The position numbers were made by a program, and so were the translations under genes. Source: Natronorubrum halophilum (GTDB taxonomy: Archaea; Halobacteriota; Halobacteria; Halobacteriales; Natrialbaceae). Taken from it: DNA of 64,000 bases. The notes beneath the pieces are model-generated. The model worked only from the letters and a program-made list of their open reading frames with translations, made no database searches and was not told the DNA's origin. Where the stretch lies: contig NZ_QQTY01000002.1 of the NCBI RefSeq assembly GCF_003670115.1, positions 124,001-188,000 of the forward strand, in the 5' to 3' direction. Below, in pieces: positions 8,859-17,426 of the stretch; the first letter of the stretch is position 1, and every line of letters begins with the position of its first letter.

Positions 8859-10241
8859 TCAGTCGTCGGCCGTCACCGCTCGCTCCTCGCGCTCGGCAGC
8901 GTCGAGCAGCGGCGTGCCGTCGGCCTTCGGGCCGAGTCGCGGACCGAAGGACGGCTCGTCGGGATCGATGACGCGACGAGTCTCGTAGTCGGTCGAGCGC
9001 TCGACCGGGACGCGGCCGATCGAGGTGATCATCTCGACGTAGTCCTCGAAGGAGCGGAACTCGCCGTGGGTCCCGCCCGCCCGCGTCGTGATCTCCTCGG
9101 AGAGGATCGTTCCCATGTAGTCGTCGGCCCCGCAGTTGAGCATTTTCAGTCCCTGCTCGTCGCCGTACTTGACCCACGAGGACTGCACGTGGTCGATATT
9201 GTCGAGAAAGAGTCGGGACACGGCGATCATGAGTTCGTCCTCGTCCGTGCTCGCGCCGCCGGAGACGACGTCGTGTTCGAACAGCGGCGTGTTCTGGTGG
9301 ACGAAAGAGAGGGGGACGAACTCCGTGATCGCGCCGTCGACGCGCTCCTGGAGGTCGCGAACGCGTTTCAGGTGCATCGCGCGGTGGGCCTCGTTGTCGA
9401 CGTGGCCGTACATGATCGTCGCCGTCAATCCGAGGCCGGCGCTTGCAGCGCCCTCCATCGCCTCGAGCCAGTCGTCGGTTCGAATCTTGCCGGGGCAGAT
9501 GACGTCCCGGACCTCGTCGACGAGGATCTCGGCGGCGGTTCCGGGAACCGTATCGAGGCCGGCGTCCTTGAGGCGGCCGTAGACCTCCTCGTAGGACCAG
9601 TCGGTGCCGCGACGAGCGTGGTAGCCCTCTTCGGGCGTCATCGAGTGGACGTGAACGCCGTCGACGCTCATCGCGGATATCTGGTCCGTGTAGGTTCCGG
9701 GGCTGGTCTCGTAGCGTTCGGGCGGTTTGTAGTTGACCACCTTCGGGTCGGAATGGGCCTCGAGGATCTCGCGGTGTTCCGCGTCGAGCGCGAAGGCCGG
9801 GTGCAGTCCGGAGACCGAGGTCACCTCGTAGATGCCTCGATCGACGGCGTCCGCGACGATTTCGCGGGACTCCGCGGGCGTCTTCGTGAAGCCGGCGGTC
9901 TCCACCTCGGCGTCGCGTTCGAACGTGTGTGCGGCGTCCTTGAAGTTACAGAAGAGACAGCCCACGTTGCAGGCCGTCGTGACGTTGTTGTTCAGGTTCG
10001 CGACGAACGTGATCTCCTCGCCGACGACGTCGGCCCGTCGCCGGTCGGCAGCCTCGAGCACCCGCTCCTTGCGCCGACAGTCGATGCCCTCGGTGGACGT
10101 TCCCGTCGTGAGTAACTCGATGGCGTCGTCGACCGTGAGCCGGTCGCCGGCGCGCGCGTTTTCGAGTGCGTTCTCGAACGACTGGTCGGTCTCGGGAACG
10201 TGTTCGAACGTCAGGTCTGCCTCGGTCACCGGTCGCTCCAT
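8859..10241 (-). CDS. cofH: 5-amino-6-(D-ribitylamino)uracil:L-tyrosine 4-hydroxyphenyl transferase, CofH subunit
   Basis: CofH is the second radical SAM half of F0 synthase; it joins the tyrosine-derived group to the pyrimidine. The start at 10241 (MERPVTEADLTFEHV) gives 460 residues; the longer open frame upstream is Arg/Thr-rich and non-conserved. The cluster motif CNVGCLFCNF has Cys91, Cys95 and Cys98. Also visible are VSGLHPAF, GTAAEILVDEVR, ATIMYGHVD and the CGADDYMGT motif near the C-terminus. It is convergent with cofG, separated by 189 bases without a gene. Confidence 0.95.
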   Translation of the reverse strand: MERPVTEADLTFEHVPETDQSFENALENARAGDRLTVDDAIELLTTGTSTEGIDCRRKERVLEAADRRRADVVGEEITFVANLNNNVTTACNVGCLFCNFKDAAHTFERDAEVETAGFTKTPAESREIVADAVDRGIYEVTSVSGLHPAFALDAEHREILEAHSDPKVVNYKPPERYETSPGTYTDQISAMSVDGVHVHSMTPEEGYHARRGTDWSYEEVYGRLKDAGLDTVPGTAAEILVDEVRDVICPGKIRTDDWLEAMEGAASAGLGLTATIMYGHVDNEAHRAMHLKRVRDLQERVDGAITEFVPLSFVHQNTPLFEHDVVSGGASTDEDELMIAVSRLFLDNIDHVQSSWVKYGDEQGLKMLNCGADDYMGTILSEEITTRAGGTHGEFRSFEDYVEMITSIGRVPVERSTDYETRRVIDPDEPSFGPRLGPKADGTPLLDAAEREERAVTADD

Positions 10242-10564
10242 CGGCGTATCAATATCAGTACAGCGAGAAAAGGGTGATGGATCGTTTGTTCGGCTCGTCC
10301 GCGCCGTACATCTATCGTCGTCACCGAACGCCACTGCACGCCCGATTCGCGCAGTTGTCGTGCGATGGGTGTAACTAGTTTCAGTTCTCACTGTCTCGTG
10401 ACCGCTGTGGGGGCCGTTCGGCGCGTCACACCGATCGAAACGGCCGCCTCGACGGATCAATAATTCGTCCCCGACGACCGTTCCGATACTGAAACCTTCT
10501 TACGGTCCGACCACGCCAACTGGGGTATGAACTGCGGCAGCGGATCCGTTCCGGGGTGGCTCTG
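10242..10564. other. Divergent intergenic region between cofH and purC
   Basis: This 323-base stretch must hold the cofH promoter on the minus strand and the purC promoter on the plus strand. Apart from the short upstream ORF described separately, no coding frame is seen. Confidence 0.6.
10491..10502 (+). promoter_or_regulatory. Probable BRE/TATA of the purC transcript
   Basis: gaaacc (BRE-like) is followed by ttctta (weak TATA) at 10497-10502. The usual 24-28 base spacing would place the transcription start at about the ATG of the 12-codon ORF at 10527, which would then be read as a leaderless message. Confidence 0.45.
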
Positions 10565-10565
10565 A
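10527..10565 (+). CDS. Possible 12-residue upstream ORF coupled to purC
   Basis: ATG 10527 opens a frame coding [12 protein letters not shown] and ends at TGA 10563-10565, whose final A is the first base of the purC ATG (TGATG). A weak BRE/TATA lies at the right distance for leaderless initiation on this ATG. If used, ribosomes would reach purC by termination-reinitiation. No homology can be claimed for such a short peptide, and it may be coincidental. Confidence 0.35.
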   Translation: MNCGSGSVPGWL

Positions 10566-11626
10566 TGACGAGCGTCAAAGGATTCCGAATCGAGGAGGAA
10601 GCGACCGACGACAGCCTCGGCCGAGGCTCGTTCGTCTTCACCGACGCCTACTCGGTGTTCGACTGGGGCCAGATGCCCGACCAGATCCCCGAGAAGGGCG
10701 CGAGCCTCTGTACGATGGGCGCGTACAACTTCGAACTGCTCGAGTCCGAGGGCGTCCCCACCCACTACCGCGGTGTTGTCGATGACGGCGACGTCGTCCC
10801 GCTCGAGGACACCTCGCGTCCGCCGGACGAGATGGCCATCGACCTCACGCAGGTTCCCGACCTGCCGAACGAGGGTCGGGAGTACGACTACGACCACTAC
10901 CACGACGCGGCCGGCGAGAACTACCTGATCCCGCTCGAGGTCGTCTTCCGCAATCGCGTGCCGGTCGGCTCGAGTCTCCGCCGCCGGACCGAGCCCGCGG
11001 ACCACGGACTCGAGTTCGAAGAGTGGCCCGAGGAGGCCGTCGACCTCGCGGAGCCAATCGTCGAATTCACGACGAAGTACGAGGAGGGCGACCGACAACT
11101 CGACCGCGAGGAGGCCGATTACATCGCGGGCGAGGCGAGCATCGACGACCTCGAGTCGGTCGCGCTCGAGGTCAACCGGATCGTCACCGAACGGGCGGAA
11201 TCAGCCGGACTCACGCACGAGGACGGCAAAATCGAGTGTCTGTACTTCGGTGCGGCGACCGCCGATGGTGAGCGGGCCGGCGGGTCCGCGAACGGGGAGA
11301 TCCGCGTGGCCGACGTCGTCGGCACGTTCGACGAGAATCGCTTTAGCTACGAGGGCATCCAGCTTTCGAAGGAGGTGCTGCGCCAGTACCACAAGCGTAC
11401 CCAGCCGGAGTGGGTTCAGGCAGTCGAAGCCGCCAAAGCCGAGGCGAAACGGGAGGGCGTCGCCGACTGGAAATCGCTCTGCGAGGAAGCGCCCGAACCG
11501 CTCGATGACGGCGTCGTCGACACTGCCCGCGATCTGTACTGCGCCGGAACCAACGCCTACATCGGCCGCGAGGTGTTCGACGCGCCGCCGCTCTCGAGCG
11601 CGATCGGTGCGGTCCAACGCCTTTAG
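10565..11626 (+). CDS. purC: Phosphoribosylaminoimidazole-succinocarboxamide synthase (PurC)
   Basis: PurC condenses CAIR with aspartate using ATP in purine synthesis. The start ATG 10565 gives [16 protein letters not shown], with a preceding GTG at 10556 as the alternative. The 353-residue protein shows [23 protein letters not shown] (ATP-binding glycine strand and catalytic Asp), [28 protein letters not shown] and [12 protein letters not shown]. The C-terminal extension beyond a bacterial enzyme (about residues 270-353) is usual in haloarchaea. A 12-codon ORF overlaps its start. Confidence 0.93.
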   Translation: MTSVKGFRIEEEATDDSLGRGSFVFTDAYSVFDWGQMPDQIPEKGASLCTMGAYNFELLESEGVPTHYRGVVDDGDVVPLEDTSRPPDEMAIDLTQVPDLPNEGREYDYDHYHDAAGENYLIPLEVVFRNRVPVGSSLRRRTEPADHGLEFEEWPEEAVDLAEPIVEFTTKYEEGDRQLDREEADYIAGEASIDDLESVALEVNRIVTERAESAGLTHEDGKIECLYFGAATADGERAGGSANGEIRVADVVGTFDENRFSYEGIQLSKEVLRQYHKRTQPEWVQAVEAAKAEAKREGVADWKSLCEEAPEPLDDGVVDTARDLYCAGTNAYIGREVFDAPPLSSAIGAVQRL

Positions 11627-11884
11627 ACCTGTAGCCGCTCGTTGACCGCCGTCCGGGCTTCGCGCTCGCCGCCGCGCGTCGCGACCATCGTCTCTCGTCA
11701 GCACCGCGCGTTCTGTCGGTTCCCCCATCGTCCGGGAGCGAGGTCTGCTGTTGGACGTCTCCCGCCCGAACTGTCGGCTGTACTACTGCTTCCGGTAGCT
11801 CGTGCCCTTCGGTATCGTTTCACACCCGTTGGCCGACAAAGTAACCCTCATATGGGGGGATGGGAAACACCCGAGTGAGCGAAA

Positions 11885-12094
11885 ATGACTCTCGTTCCCA
11901 GTGGAATCGGCGAAAGCATCGTTCTGTTCAGTCCCACCGTCGGTATCACCGCCGTCGCGGGCCTCATGTTGGCGCTGTTCGTCCTCGCGATGGTCTTTCT
12001 GGCCGTTGCACCCCTCGTCTCCACCTCGTGGGCCGACGAGCTGAGTGCAACGTCCACGTCGTCCGGCGGTACCGCCGCGCCGAGCGACGACTGA
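11885..12094 (+). CDS. Small single-pass membrane protein of unknown function
   Basis: This 69-residue protein has one long hydrophobic segment (about residues 17-45, VGITAVAGLMLALFVLAMVF) followed by a Ser/Thr/Gly-rich tail ending AAPSDD. Codon use fits a real haloarchaeal gene. A TATA-like aaagtaaccctcata lies about 35 bases upstream. No family is recognised. The tail probably lies outside the membrane; topology is not decided by the sequence. Confidence 0.6.
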   Translation: MTLVPSGIGESIVLFSPTVGITAVAGLMLALFVLAMVFLAVAPLVSTSWADELSATSTSSGGTAAPSDD

Positions 12095-12241
12095 TCTCCG
12101 GCTATCGTTTCTTCGAGCCGATGGCACGCCCAGAGTAACGATGACGTCCGGAGCGCGATCGAACGAACCGACGATGCGGCCACTTCGACCCCGCGAAGCG
12201 AGCGGCTATTTGTCCGTCCGGCCCCACTCTCGAGCAGAGAG

Positions 12242-12562
12242 ATGGACGTGACAGTGTACGGTCCGTTGCGAAGCGCGACCGGCGAGAAGACGGTCTCGAT
12301 CGAGTTCACGGGAACAACCGTCGCGGACGCCCTCGAGGCGTTCGTCGACGCGTACCCGCGAGCGACTCCGCAGCTCTACGACGGCGACGAGGTGCGCTCG
12401 AGCGTCAGGGCGTCGATCGATGGTGAACGTGCGGCGCTCGAGGACCCGATTCCGGACGGCGCGTCGCTGTCGCTGGTTCCGGCCGTTCAGGGCGGTTCTC
12501 GGGACTGGCCGCTCGAGCGATCGAAATATACACAACGGATCCATTCGTCAGTAGTCCTATGA
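12242..12562 (+). CDS. MoaD/ThiS-like ubiquitin-fold protein with a tail beyond Gly-Gly
   Basis: This 106-residue protein has a beta-grasp start (MDVTVYGPLRSATGEKTVSIEF), the TVADALEAFVDAYP helix and the end LSLVPAVQGG at residues 76-85, which correspond to MoaD/SAMP1-type proteins. In the family, the Gly-Gly is the very C-terminus and is adenylated by an E1-like enzyme for sulfur transfer or protein conjugation. Here 21 more residues (SRDWPLERSKYTQ...) follow. Either the tail is cut off by a JAMM/MPN protease or the protein is not activated. The gene overlaps the next one by four bases (ATGA). Confidence 0.75.
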   Translation: MDVTVYGPLRSATGEKTVSIEFTGTTVADALEAFVDAYPRATPQLYDGDEVRSSVRASIDGERAALEDPIPDGASLSLVPAVQGGSRDWPLERSKYTQRIHSSVVL

Positions 12563-12837
12563 CACGGACGGTTGACGACCTCCGAAACGAGATCCGAGAG
12601 GCCGTGGGGAGGTACGAACGCGTCGAATCGACCGCCTTCACCAAGGAGGCTCTCGCCGCCATCTGTGAGGCCGTCGACTACGATATCGACGCGAACAGCC
12701 TTCCCTCCAAACCGCAGATGCGGGCCGGTATCCTCTGGAAGATCGGCGACAGGGACGACGACGATCCGGACGAGACTGGCAGCCCCTTCCGGAAGGCGGA
12801 ACTCGAGTCTATCGCGGCGGCGCTAACGTCCGAGTAG
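12559..12837 (+). CDS. Haloarchaeal hypothetical protein, 92 residues
   Basis: This small acidic helical protein begins MTRTVDDLRNEIREAVGRYERVE and contains AFTKEALAAICEAVDYDIDANSLPSKPQMRAGILWKIG, a pattern I recognise as recurrent in haloarchaea but cannot name. It has no cysteine pairs or membrane segment. The ATG overlaps the stop of the MoaD-like gene, so the two are translationally coupled. A TATA-like tract (aaatataca) inside the tail of that gene might also give it its own promoter. Confidence 0.65.
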   Translation: MTRTVDDLRNEIREAVGRYERVESTAFTKEALAAICEAVDYDIDANSLPSKPQMRAGILWKIGDRDDDDPDETGSPFRKAELESIAAALTSE

Positions 12838-12863
12838 CGGTCTCTCTATCCTCGGTTCGGCGT

Positions 12864-14171
12864 TCACAGGCCGTACTGCTCGCGGACTAGGTGGGCGAGG
12901 CCGCGCTCCTCGAGGACGTCCATCGGCGCGAGCAGGTCGAGTTGCACGACGCCGGGGAGCCGCCCGATCTGGACGCCGCCGGTGAACGTACACCGCGAGC
13001 GGACCTCGCCTTCGCCCATCTCGAGGAGGTCGGTCGCCCGATCGAAGGCGTTCTGCGTGGCGTCGTTGACCGTCGCCCCGGAGCCGACGACCTGAATCGG
13101 TCCCATGTCGTCCTCGACGTCGACGCCGTGTCGCGCGCCGAGTTCGCGGCCGGCCTCGCGCTCCTCGTCGCTGTAGGGTTTGCTGATGAACGGCAGGTCC
13201 TCCTCGTTGGGCAGGAGAAGCGGCCCGTCGAGTTCGAGGCCCTCGATGACCTCGACGTCCATCGTGACGGTGCCGCTGACGTCGGTCGTGTGCAGGGAGA
13301 GTTCGCCGTCGCCCTGATTGGCGTGTAGGTCGCCGACGTAGACACCGGCCCCGTCGACCTTGACGGGACAGATGAGCGTCGCGCCCGCCCGGACCTGCGG
13401 GATGTCCATGTGGCCGTCCGTTCGGTCCTCGAGTTCGTCCTCGGACTCGATGCCGTAGTCGTGGTCCGCGCCGATGAGGAACTGGCCGAAGTCGCCGGCG
13501 TTGTGCGAGTCGGGCAACGTCACCGGCGGCGTCGTCCCGACGTTTCCGACGAACGGGCGCAGGCGGCCGAGCGTTCCCGGCATCTCGCCGGGTTCGTAGA
13601 GCAGGATCGGGTGCTGGCGCGAGTTCTCGGGGATGTCCAGCGCCTCGTCGGCGTCTTCCGCGAGTTCGTGTGCGCCATCCTCGTCTACCGTGATCCCGAC
13701 GGTGTGATCGTCGTCGAACGCGACGGTGTAACCGTACTCGAAACCGAAGGCGGAGGCGTTCGCGCCGCACTCGGCGCACCTGATCGATTCCTCGCCCGTT
13801 CCCTCGACGATCGTCTCGGGCCAGGTAGTGCCGCATTCGGGGCAGCGGTGATCGACGAACGGATCGTCGCCGAAGGCCCCCTCCCGCTCGGCCATCGAGC
13901 CCGTACTCGTCGCCATGCTCGTTACCTCGACAGCTCGAATGCGGAGGGCGACGGCGTCGCCGACCGAGGCTCCTTCGACGCGAATCGGCCGGGTGACCTC
14001 GTGACCGCCGCGGAACTCCGGCGTGATCATCGGTCCCCAGCAGCCCGGCGGCGTGTACGTCTCGATCGTGCCGCCGTCCGCGACGGTTCCCGCCCACTCC
14101 TGATCCGGGCCGACGAGGCCGAGGGTGTACCGGTCGACGTACAACTCCTGTTGCACCTCTTGTTGTGACAT
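12864..14171 (-). CDS. Acetamidase/formamidase family protein with an inserted zinc ribbon
   Basis: Started at 14171 (MSQQEVQQELYVDRY), the product has 435 residues. It carries family features: TYTPPGCWGPMI near residue 40, the LICPVKVDGAGVYVGDLHANQGDGEL block with its conserved Asp/His residues, and the end region GVVQLDLLAP. Family members hydrolyse formamide or acetamide to ammonia and the acid. An insert at about residues 100-140 has Cys110, Cys113, Cys132 and Cys135 in two CxEC knuckles, a zinc ribbon not found in the bacterial enzymes I know. The substrate is not determined. Confidence 0.88.
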   Translation of the reverse strand: MSQQEVQQELYVDRYTLGLVGPDQEWAGTVADGGTIETYTPPGCWGPMITPEFRGGHEVTRPIRVEGASVGDAVALRIRAVEVTSMATSTGSMAEREGAFGDDPFVDHRCPECGTTWPETIVEGTGEESIRCAECGANASAFGFEYGYTVAFDDDHTVGITVDEDGAHELAEDADEALDIPENSRQHPILLYEPGEMPGTLGRLRPFVGNVGTTPPVTLPDSHNAGDFGQFLIGADHDYGIESEDELEDRTDGHMDIPQVRAGATLICPVKVDGAGVYVGDLHANQGDGELSLHTTDVSGTVTMDVEVIEGLELDGPLLLPNEEDLPFISKPYSDEEREAGRELGARHGVDVEDDMGPIQVVGSGATVNDATQNAFDRATDLLEMGEGEVRSRCTFTGGVQIGRLPGVVQLDLLAPMDVLEERGLAHLVREQYGL

Positions 14172-14417
14172 GACACACCAAGCTATGGCGTCGGCGTCGA
14201 TAAGCCTACTGTCCCCGAAATCGAGCACTCCCTCGAGTCTCAACACCGGTCCGCTTTGGGCATTGAATCCGAACGCCCGACCCCAAAGCCGACCTCGAGA
14301 CGCTCGCCGAGTCGCTGGTTTCGATTCTGCAGGCGCTGACCGTCCCCATTCCCCGACCCGTGGCTGATTCCGCCGCAATAGGTTCGTTCAAGTAAGTCTT
14401 GTCCCTTCACTTCGGTA

Positions 14418-14588
14418 ATGGCTGATTCGACGGACGAAGATCCACCCGAGTGCCACCAGTGTGGCGAGCCTGTCGCACCGTCTTCCGAACACCGTGTCGT
14501 GACCGCTCTCGAGGACGGACAGGCGTCGTATCTGTACTTTTGTACCGACGAGTGCCTCGAGAACTGGGACTCGGCGAGTCGCAGTTGA
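14418..14588 (+). CDS. Small zinc-ribbon protein (DUF7576-like), 56 residues
   Basis: ATG 14418 to TGA 14588 encodes MADSTDEDPPECHQCGEPV and ends FCTDECLENWDSASRS. Two cysteine pairs (CHQC at residues 12-15 and CTDEC at about residues 42-46) flank a short beta hairpin, as in treble-clef or TRASH-like zinc ribbons. The gene has typical codon bias and an acidic product. The family name DUF7576 is from memory and uncertain. Such small zinc proteins are frequent in haloarchaea and mostly uncharacterised. Confidence 0.7.
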   Translation: MADSTDEDPPECHQCGEPVAPSSEHRVVTALEDGQASYLYFCTDECLENWDSASRS

Positions 14589-14602
14589 GAACTCGAGTCC
14601 GG

Positions 14603-15553
14603 CTACCGATCGTTCGCGACGACGCTTCCGATCCCGTCGACCGGTCGGTCCGGCGTAAACTCGTCGACCTCGTCGGGCAGTCCGAGCTGGTAGTCGGTCC
14701 CGTTCTCGCGGACCGACGTTCGACCGCGGTGGACCGAGACGTCGCCGTTGAGGTGTAGTTTGACCCCCTCGAGCAGGGCGTCGGCTTCCAGCGGCTGCCC
14801 GCGGTGTTTCATCTCGTCGAGGTCGGCGTCGTCGGGCACGTCGAAGGCTCGCTGGGTGATGATCGGTCCCTGATCGAGATCGGTCGTGACGTAGTGGGCG
14901 GTAACGCCGGCGACGCGCACCCCTTCTTCGACGGCCTGTCGGTACGCCTCCGCGCCGGGGAACGCCGGCAGCAGCGAGGGATGGACGTTGATGATCCGAT
15001 CCTCGTAACGGAAGACGACGTTCGGGCTGAGGATGCGCATGTACCGCGCCAGCACGATCAGGTCGACGTCGTACTCGCCGAGCAACTCGAGCAGTTCGTC
15101 TTCGTTTTGCTGCCCGCCGTCGTCGCCGATGTCGTGGAAGGGAACGTCGTAGTGCTCCGCCAGCGGCTGGAGGTCGTCGTGGTTGCCGATGACGACGCCG
15201 ATGTCCGCGCCGAGTTCGTCGTTGGCCCACGCCTCGAACAGCGCCTCAAGGCAGTGGCTCTCTTTCGTGACCAACACGGCGATGTGCTGGTTCTCGCGGT
15301 CGGCGGGAAACCGAACCTGGACGTCGAGTCCGAGGTCGGCCCCGAGTTCGTTGAGGTCCTCCCGGAGCGTGTCCTCGGTACAGACCATCTCCGAGGTGTC
15401 GACGGCGAGGTACATCCGGAAGACGCCGTCTCGAACCGCCTGATCGAGATCCTCGATATTGATTCCGCGCTCGAACAGCAGGCTCGTCACCCGGGCGATG
15501 AGCCCGGTGTCGTCGTCCCCGATCACGGTAATTTCGGTCACGTCGGTCGTCAT
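14603..15553 (-). CDS. purU: Formyltetrahydrofolate deformylase (PurU)
   Basis: PurU hydrolyses 10-formyl-THF to THF and formate. The start at 15553 (MTTDVTEITVIGDDDTGLIARV) gives 316 residues: an N-terminal ACT domain (about residues 5-85, GLIARVTSLLFERGINIEDLDQ) and a formyltransferase fold with the HPSLLPAFPG motif and the DLDQGPIITQ segment. The frame is open upstream to 15694, but that part is unlike the family. After the catalytic domain there is a C-terminal segment of about 50 residues, longer than in bacterial PurU. A formate dehydrogenase-type gene lies 38 kb away. Confidence 0.92.
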   Translation of the reverse strand: MTTDVTEITVIGDDDTGLIARVTSLLFERGINIEDLDQAVRDGVFRMYLAVDTSEMVCTEDTLREDLNELGADLGLDVQVRFPADRENQHIAVLVTKESHCLEALFEAWANDELGADIGVVIGNHDDLQPLAEHYDVPFHDIGDDGGQQNEDELLELLGEYDVDLIVLARYMRILSPNVVFRYEDRIINVHPSLLPAFPGAEAYRQAVEEGVRVAGVTAHYVTTDLDQGPIITQRAFDVPDDADLDEMKHRGQPLEADALLEGVKLHLNGDVSVHRGRTSVRENGTDYQLGLPDEVDEFTPDRPVDGIGSVVANDR

Positions 15554-15738
15554 CGCAGCCACCTCCGCTCGAGCGAAATGGAATCCATCACTACGGGTTG
15601 CAGTCCACGGGCGGTCAAAAGTCCTGCTTTCTGTGGATGTTCTTGAGAATCGCACAATGCTACTATCTCCGACCTTCTTAATAGAAATCAGCAACCTAAA
15701 ACTAAATTTTATTAAGCCTGCCTCGTCGCCATCACTGT

Positions 15739-17067
15739 ATGACGCTTCCGACAGCGCTCGATGTTGCGATCGTCGGCGCCGGCCCCGCGGGTCTCGGAAC
15801 CGCGGTGGCCTTCGAGAAACTCGACGTCGAGTACGCCGTCCTCGAGCGCGAGCAGATCGGTGCTTCGTTTCGCCGGTGGCCCGCGGAGATGCGGCTCCTG
15901 ACGCCGTCGTTTCCGGCGAACGCCTTCGGCGTGCGCGACCTGAACGCGATCACGCTCGACACCTCGCCGGCGCTGGCGCTCGATTGCGAGCATCCGACCG
16001 GCGACCAGTACGCCGACTACCTCGAGGCGATCGCGGAGTTTCACGACCTCCCGATCGAAACGGGCGTCGACGTCGAGCGCGTCGTCCCCGAAACCGAGCC
16101 AGCGGACGAAACGGATCGGACGGACGAGGCCGACGAACCGACTCCGGGGTTCGCGCTCGAGACGAACGAGGGGACGATCGAGGCCCGGTACGTCGTCTGG
16201 GCTGCCGGCCAGTATCAGTACCCCTCGCACGGATCGATTTCCGGCGCATCCCACGCGGTTCACGTGTCGACCGTCGACTCGTGGGCGCGCCACGCCGAGT
16301 CGTGTTCGGTCGACGCCAGCGAGACCGTCTCGGCCGCCGATACGGACGTTGAGACGGTGGGTTCGACCGATCCACCGCGATCGAGACCGCCGTCAATCGC
16401 GGCCGACGGTGCCGGTGTCGCCGCCCCCGCCACGGACGACGTCGTCGTGATCGGCGGCGCGGAGAGCGGCATCGACGCGGCGCTCGGACTGGCCGAGGCC
16501 GGACTCTCGGTGACCGTCCTCGACACCGATGGAACGTGGCAGTACCGCAGCCCCGATCCCAGCGAGGTCCTGTCGCCGCGGACGAACGAACGCCTCGAGG
16601 CGGCGCTCGCTGACGGGCAGCCGCTCGACCTCGTCGCCGAGGTGCGCGTCGACCGAATCGAACGCGAGCGACCGGACGCGGACGGGGCCGACGAGGCGGA
16701 CTACGCCGCGGTTACCGCCGACGGCGACCGGTTTCACGCGCGAACGCCACCGGTGCTCGCGACCGGATTCGAGGGCAGTCTCACGCTCGTCGAGGACCTG
16801 TTTGGGGTCGACGAGAGCGGTGGTCCCGACCTGACCGAGCGCGACGAATCGACCGAGACGGCAGGACTGTTCCTCGTCGGCCCGCAGGTCGCTCACAACG
16901 GCCAGCAGTTTTGCTTCATTTACAAGTTCCGCCAGCGCTTCGCCGTGGTCGCCGAAACTATCGGTGACGAACTCGGGGTCGATACCGAACCGCTCGAGGC
17001 CTACCGCGAGATACGGATGCTTCTCGAGGACCTCGAGTGCTGTGAGCCGGAGTACTGCGACTGCTGA
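15739..17067 (+). CDS. FAD/NAD(P)-dependent oxidoreductase (flavin monooxygenase/YpdA-like)
   Basis: This 442-residue flavoprotein has two dinucleotide-binding motifs: GAGPAGLGTAVAFE near residue 11 (FAD) and a second, degenerate one, VVIGGAESGIDAAL (about residues 235-248, NAD(P)). It also has VWAAGQYQYPSHG and the ATGF motif near residue 340. It ends ECCEPEYCDC, a cluster of five cysteines that could bind metal or be redox-active. An acidic insert (about residues 195-232) separates the domains. The substrate is unknown. An AT-rich promoter lies just upstream. Confidence 0.82.
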   Translation: MTLPTALDVAIVGAGPAGLGTAVAFEKLDVEYAVLEREQIGASFRRWPAEMRLLTPSFPANAFGVRDLNAITLDTSPALALDCEHPTGDQYADYLEAIAEFHDLPIETGVDVERVVPETEPADETDRTDEADEPTPGFALETNEGTIEARYVVWAAGQYQYPSHGSISGASHAVHVSTVDSWARHAESCSVDASETVSAADTDVETVGSTDPPRSRPPSIAADGAGVAAPATDDVVVIGGAESGIDAALGLAEAGLSVTVLDTDGTWQYRSPDPSEVLSPRTNERLEAALADGQPLDLVAEVRVDRIERERPDADGADEADYAAVTADGDRFHARTPPVLATGFEGSLTLVEDLFGVDESGGPDLTERDESTETAGLFLVGPQVAHNGQQFCFIYKFRQRFAVVAETIGDELGVDTEPLEAYREIRMLLEDLECCEPEYCDC

Positions 17068-17201
17068 GAAGCGGATAGTGTTTTGGGAGGACGGAAACGG
17101 AATCACGGCCGAGCGCGCCCGGCCGAGGTCGGTCGCTCGACGACGCAACGGACGGACCGATCGCCGACCGTGTCTCGGTTATATCGTCGACCGTGACTCG
17201 G

Positions 17202-17417
17202 TTATCGGGCGTCCTCGAGGGAGACGAACGCCGAGCCGGTCGCTTTGATCCACGTCGTTTCGATGGAACCGACGGTCGCGTCCGAGTAGATCGTACAGAC
17301 GTTCGGACGGTGGTCGTTTCGCACGATGTACGCCCGGAAACACGGCGAGATGTCGCCGTTCGCCGGCTGTGGCCCGGTTGCCGGCGTCGGTTCGGTGTCG
17401 GAATCTCCGTCGGTCAT
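17202..17417 (-). CDS. DUF7511-like haloarchaeal protein
   Basis: This 71-residue protein has a disordered acidic N-terminus (MTDGDSDTEPTPATGPQ) and a compact domain (about residues 25-71) reading FRAYIVRNDHRPNVCTIYSDATVGSIETTWIKA, which I recognise as the DUF7511-type domain found as short haloarchaeal proteins. No function is known. It follows the broken CobW-like gene on the same strand by nine bases and was probably cotranscribed with it. Confidence 0.72.
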   Translation of the reverse strand: MTDGDSDTEPTPATGPQPANGDISPCFRAYIVRNDHRPNVCTIYSDATVGSIETTWIKATGSAFVSLEDAR

Positions 17418-17426
17418 CGTGGTGTC

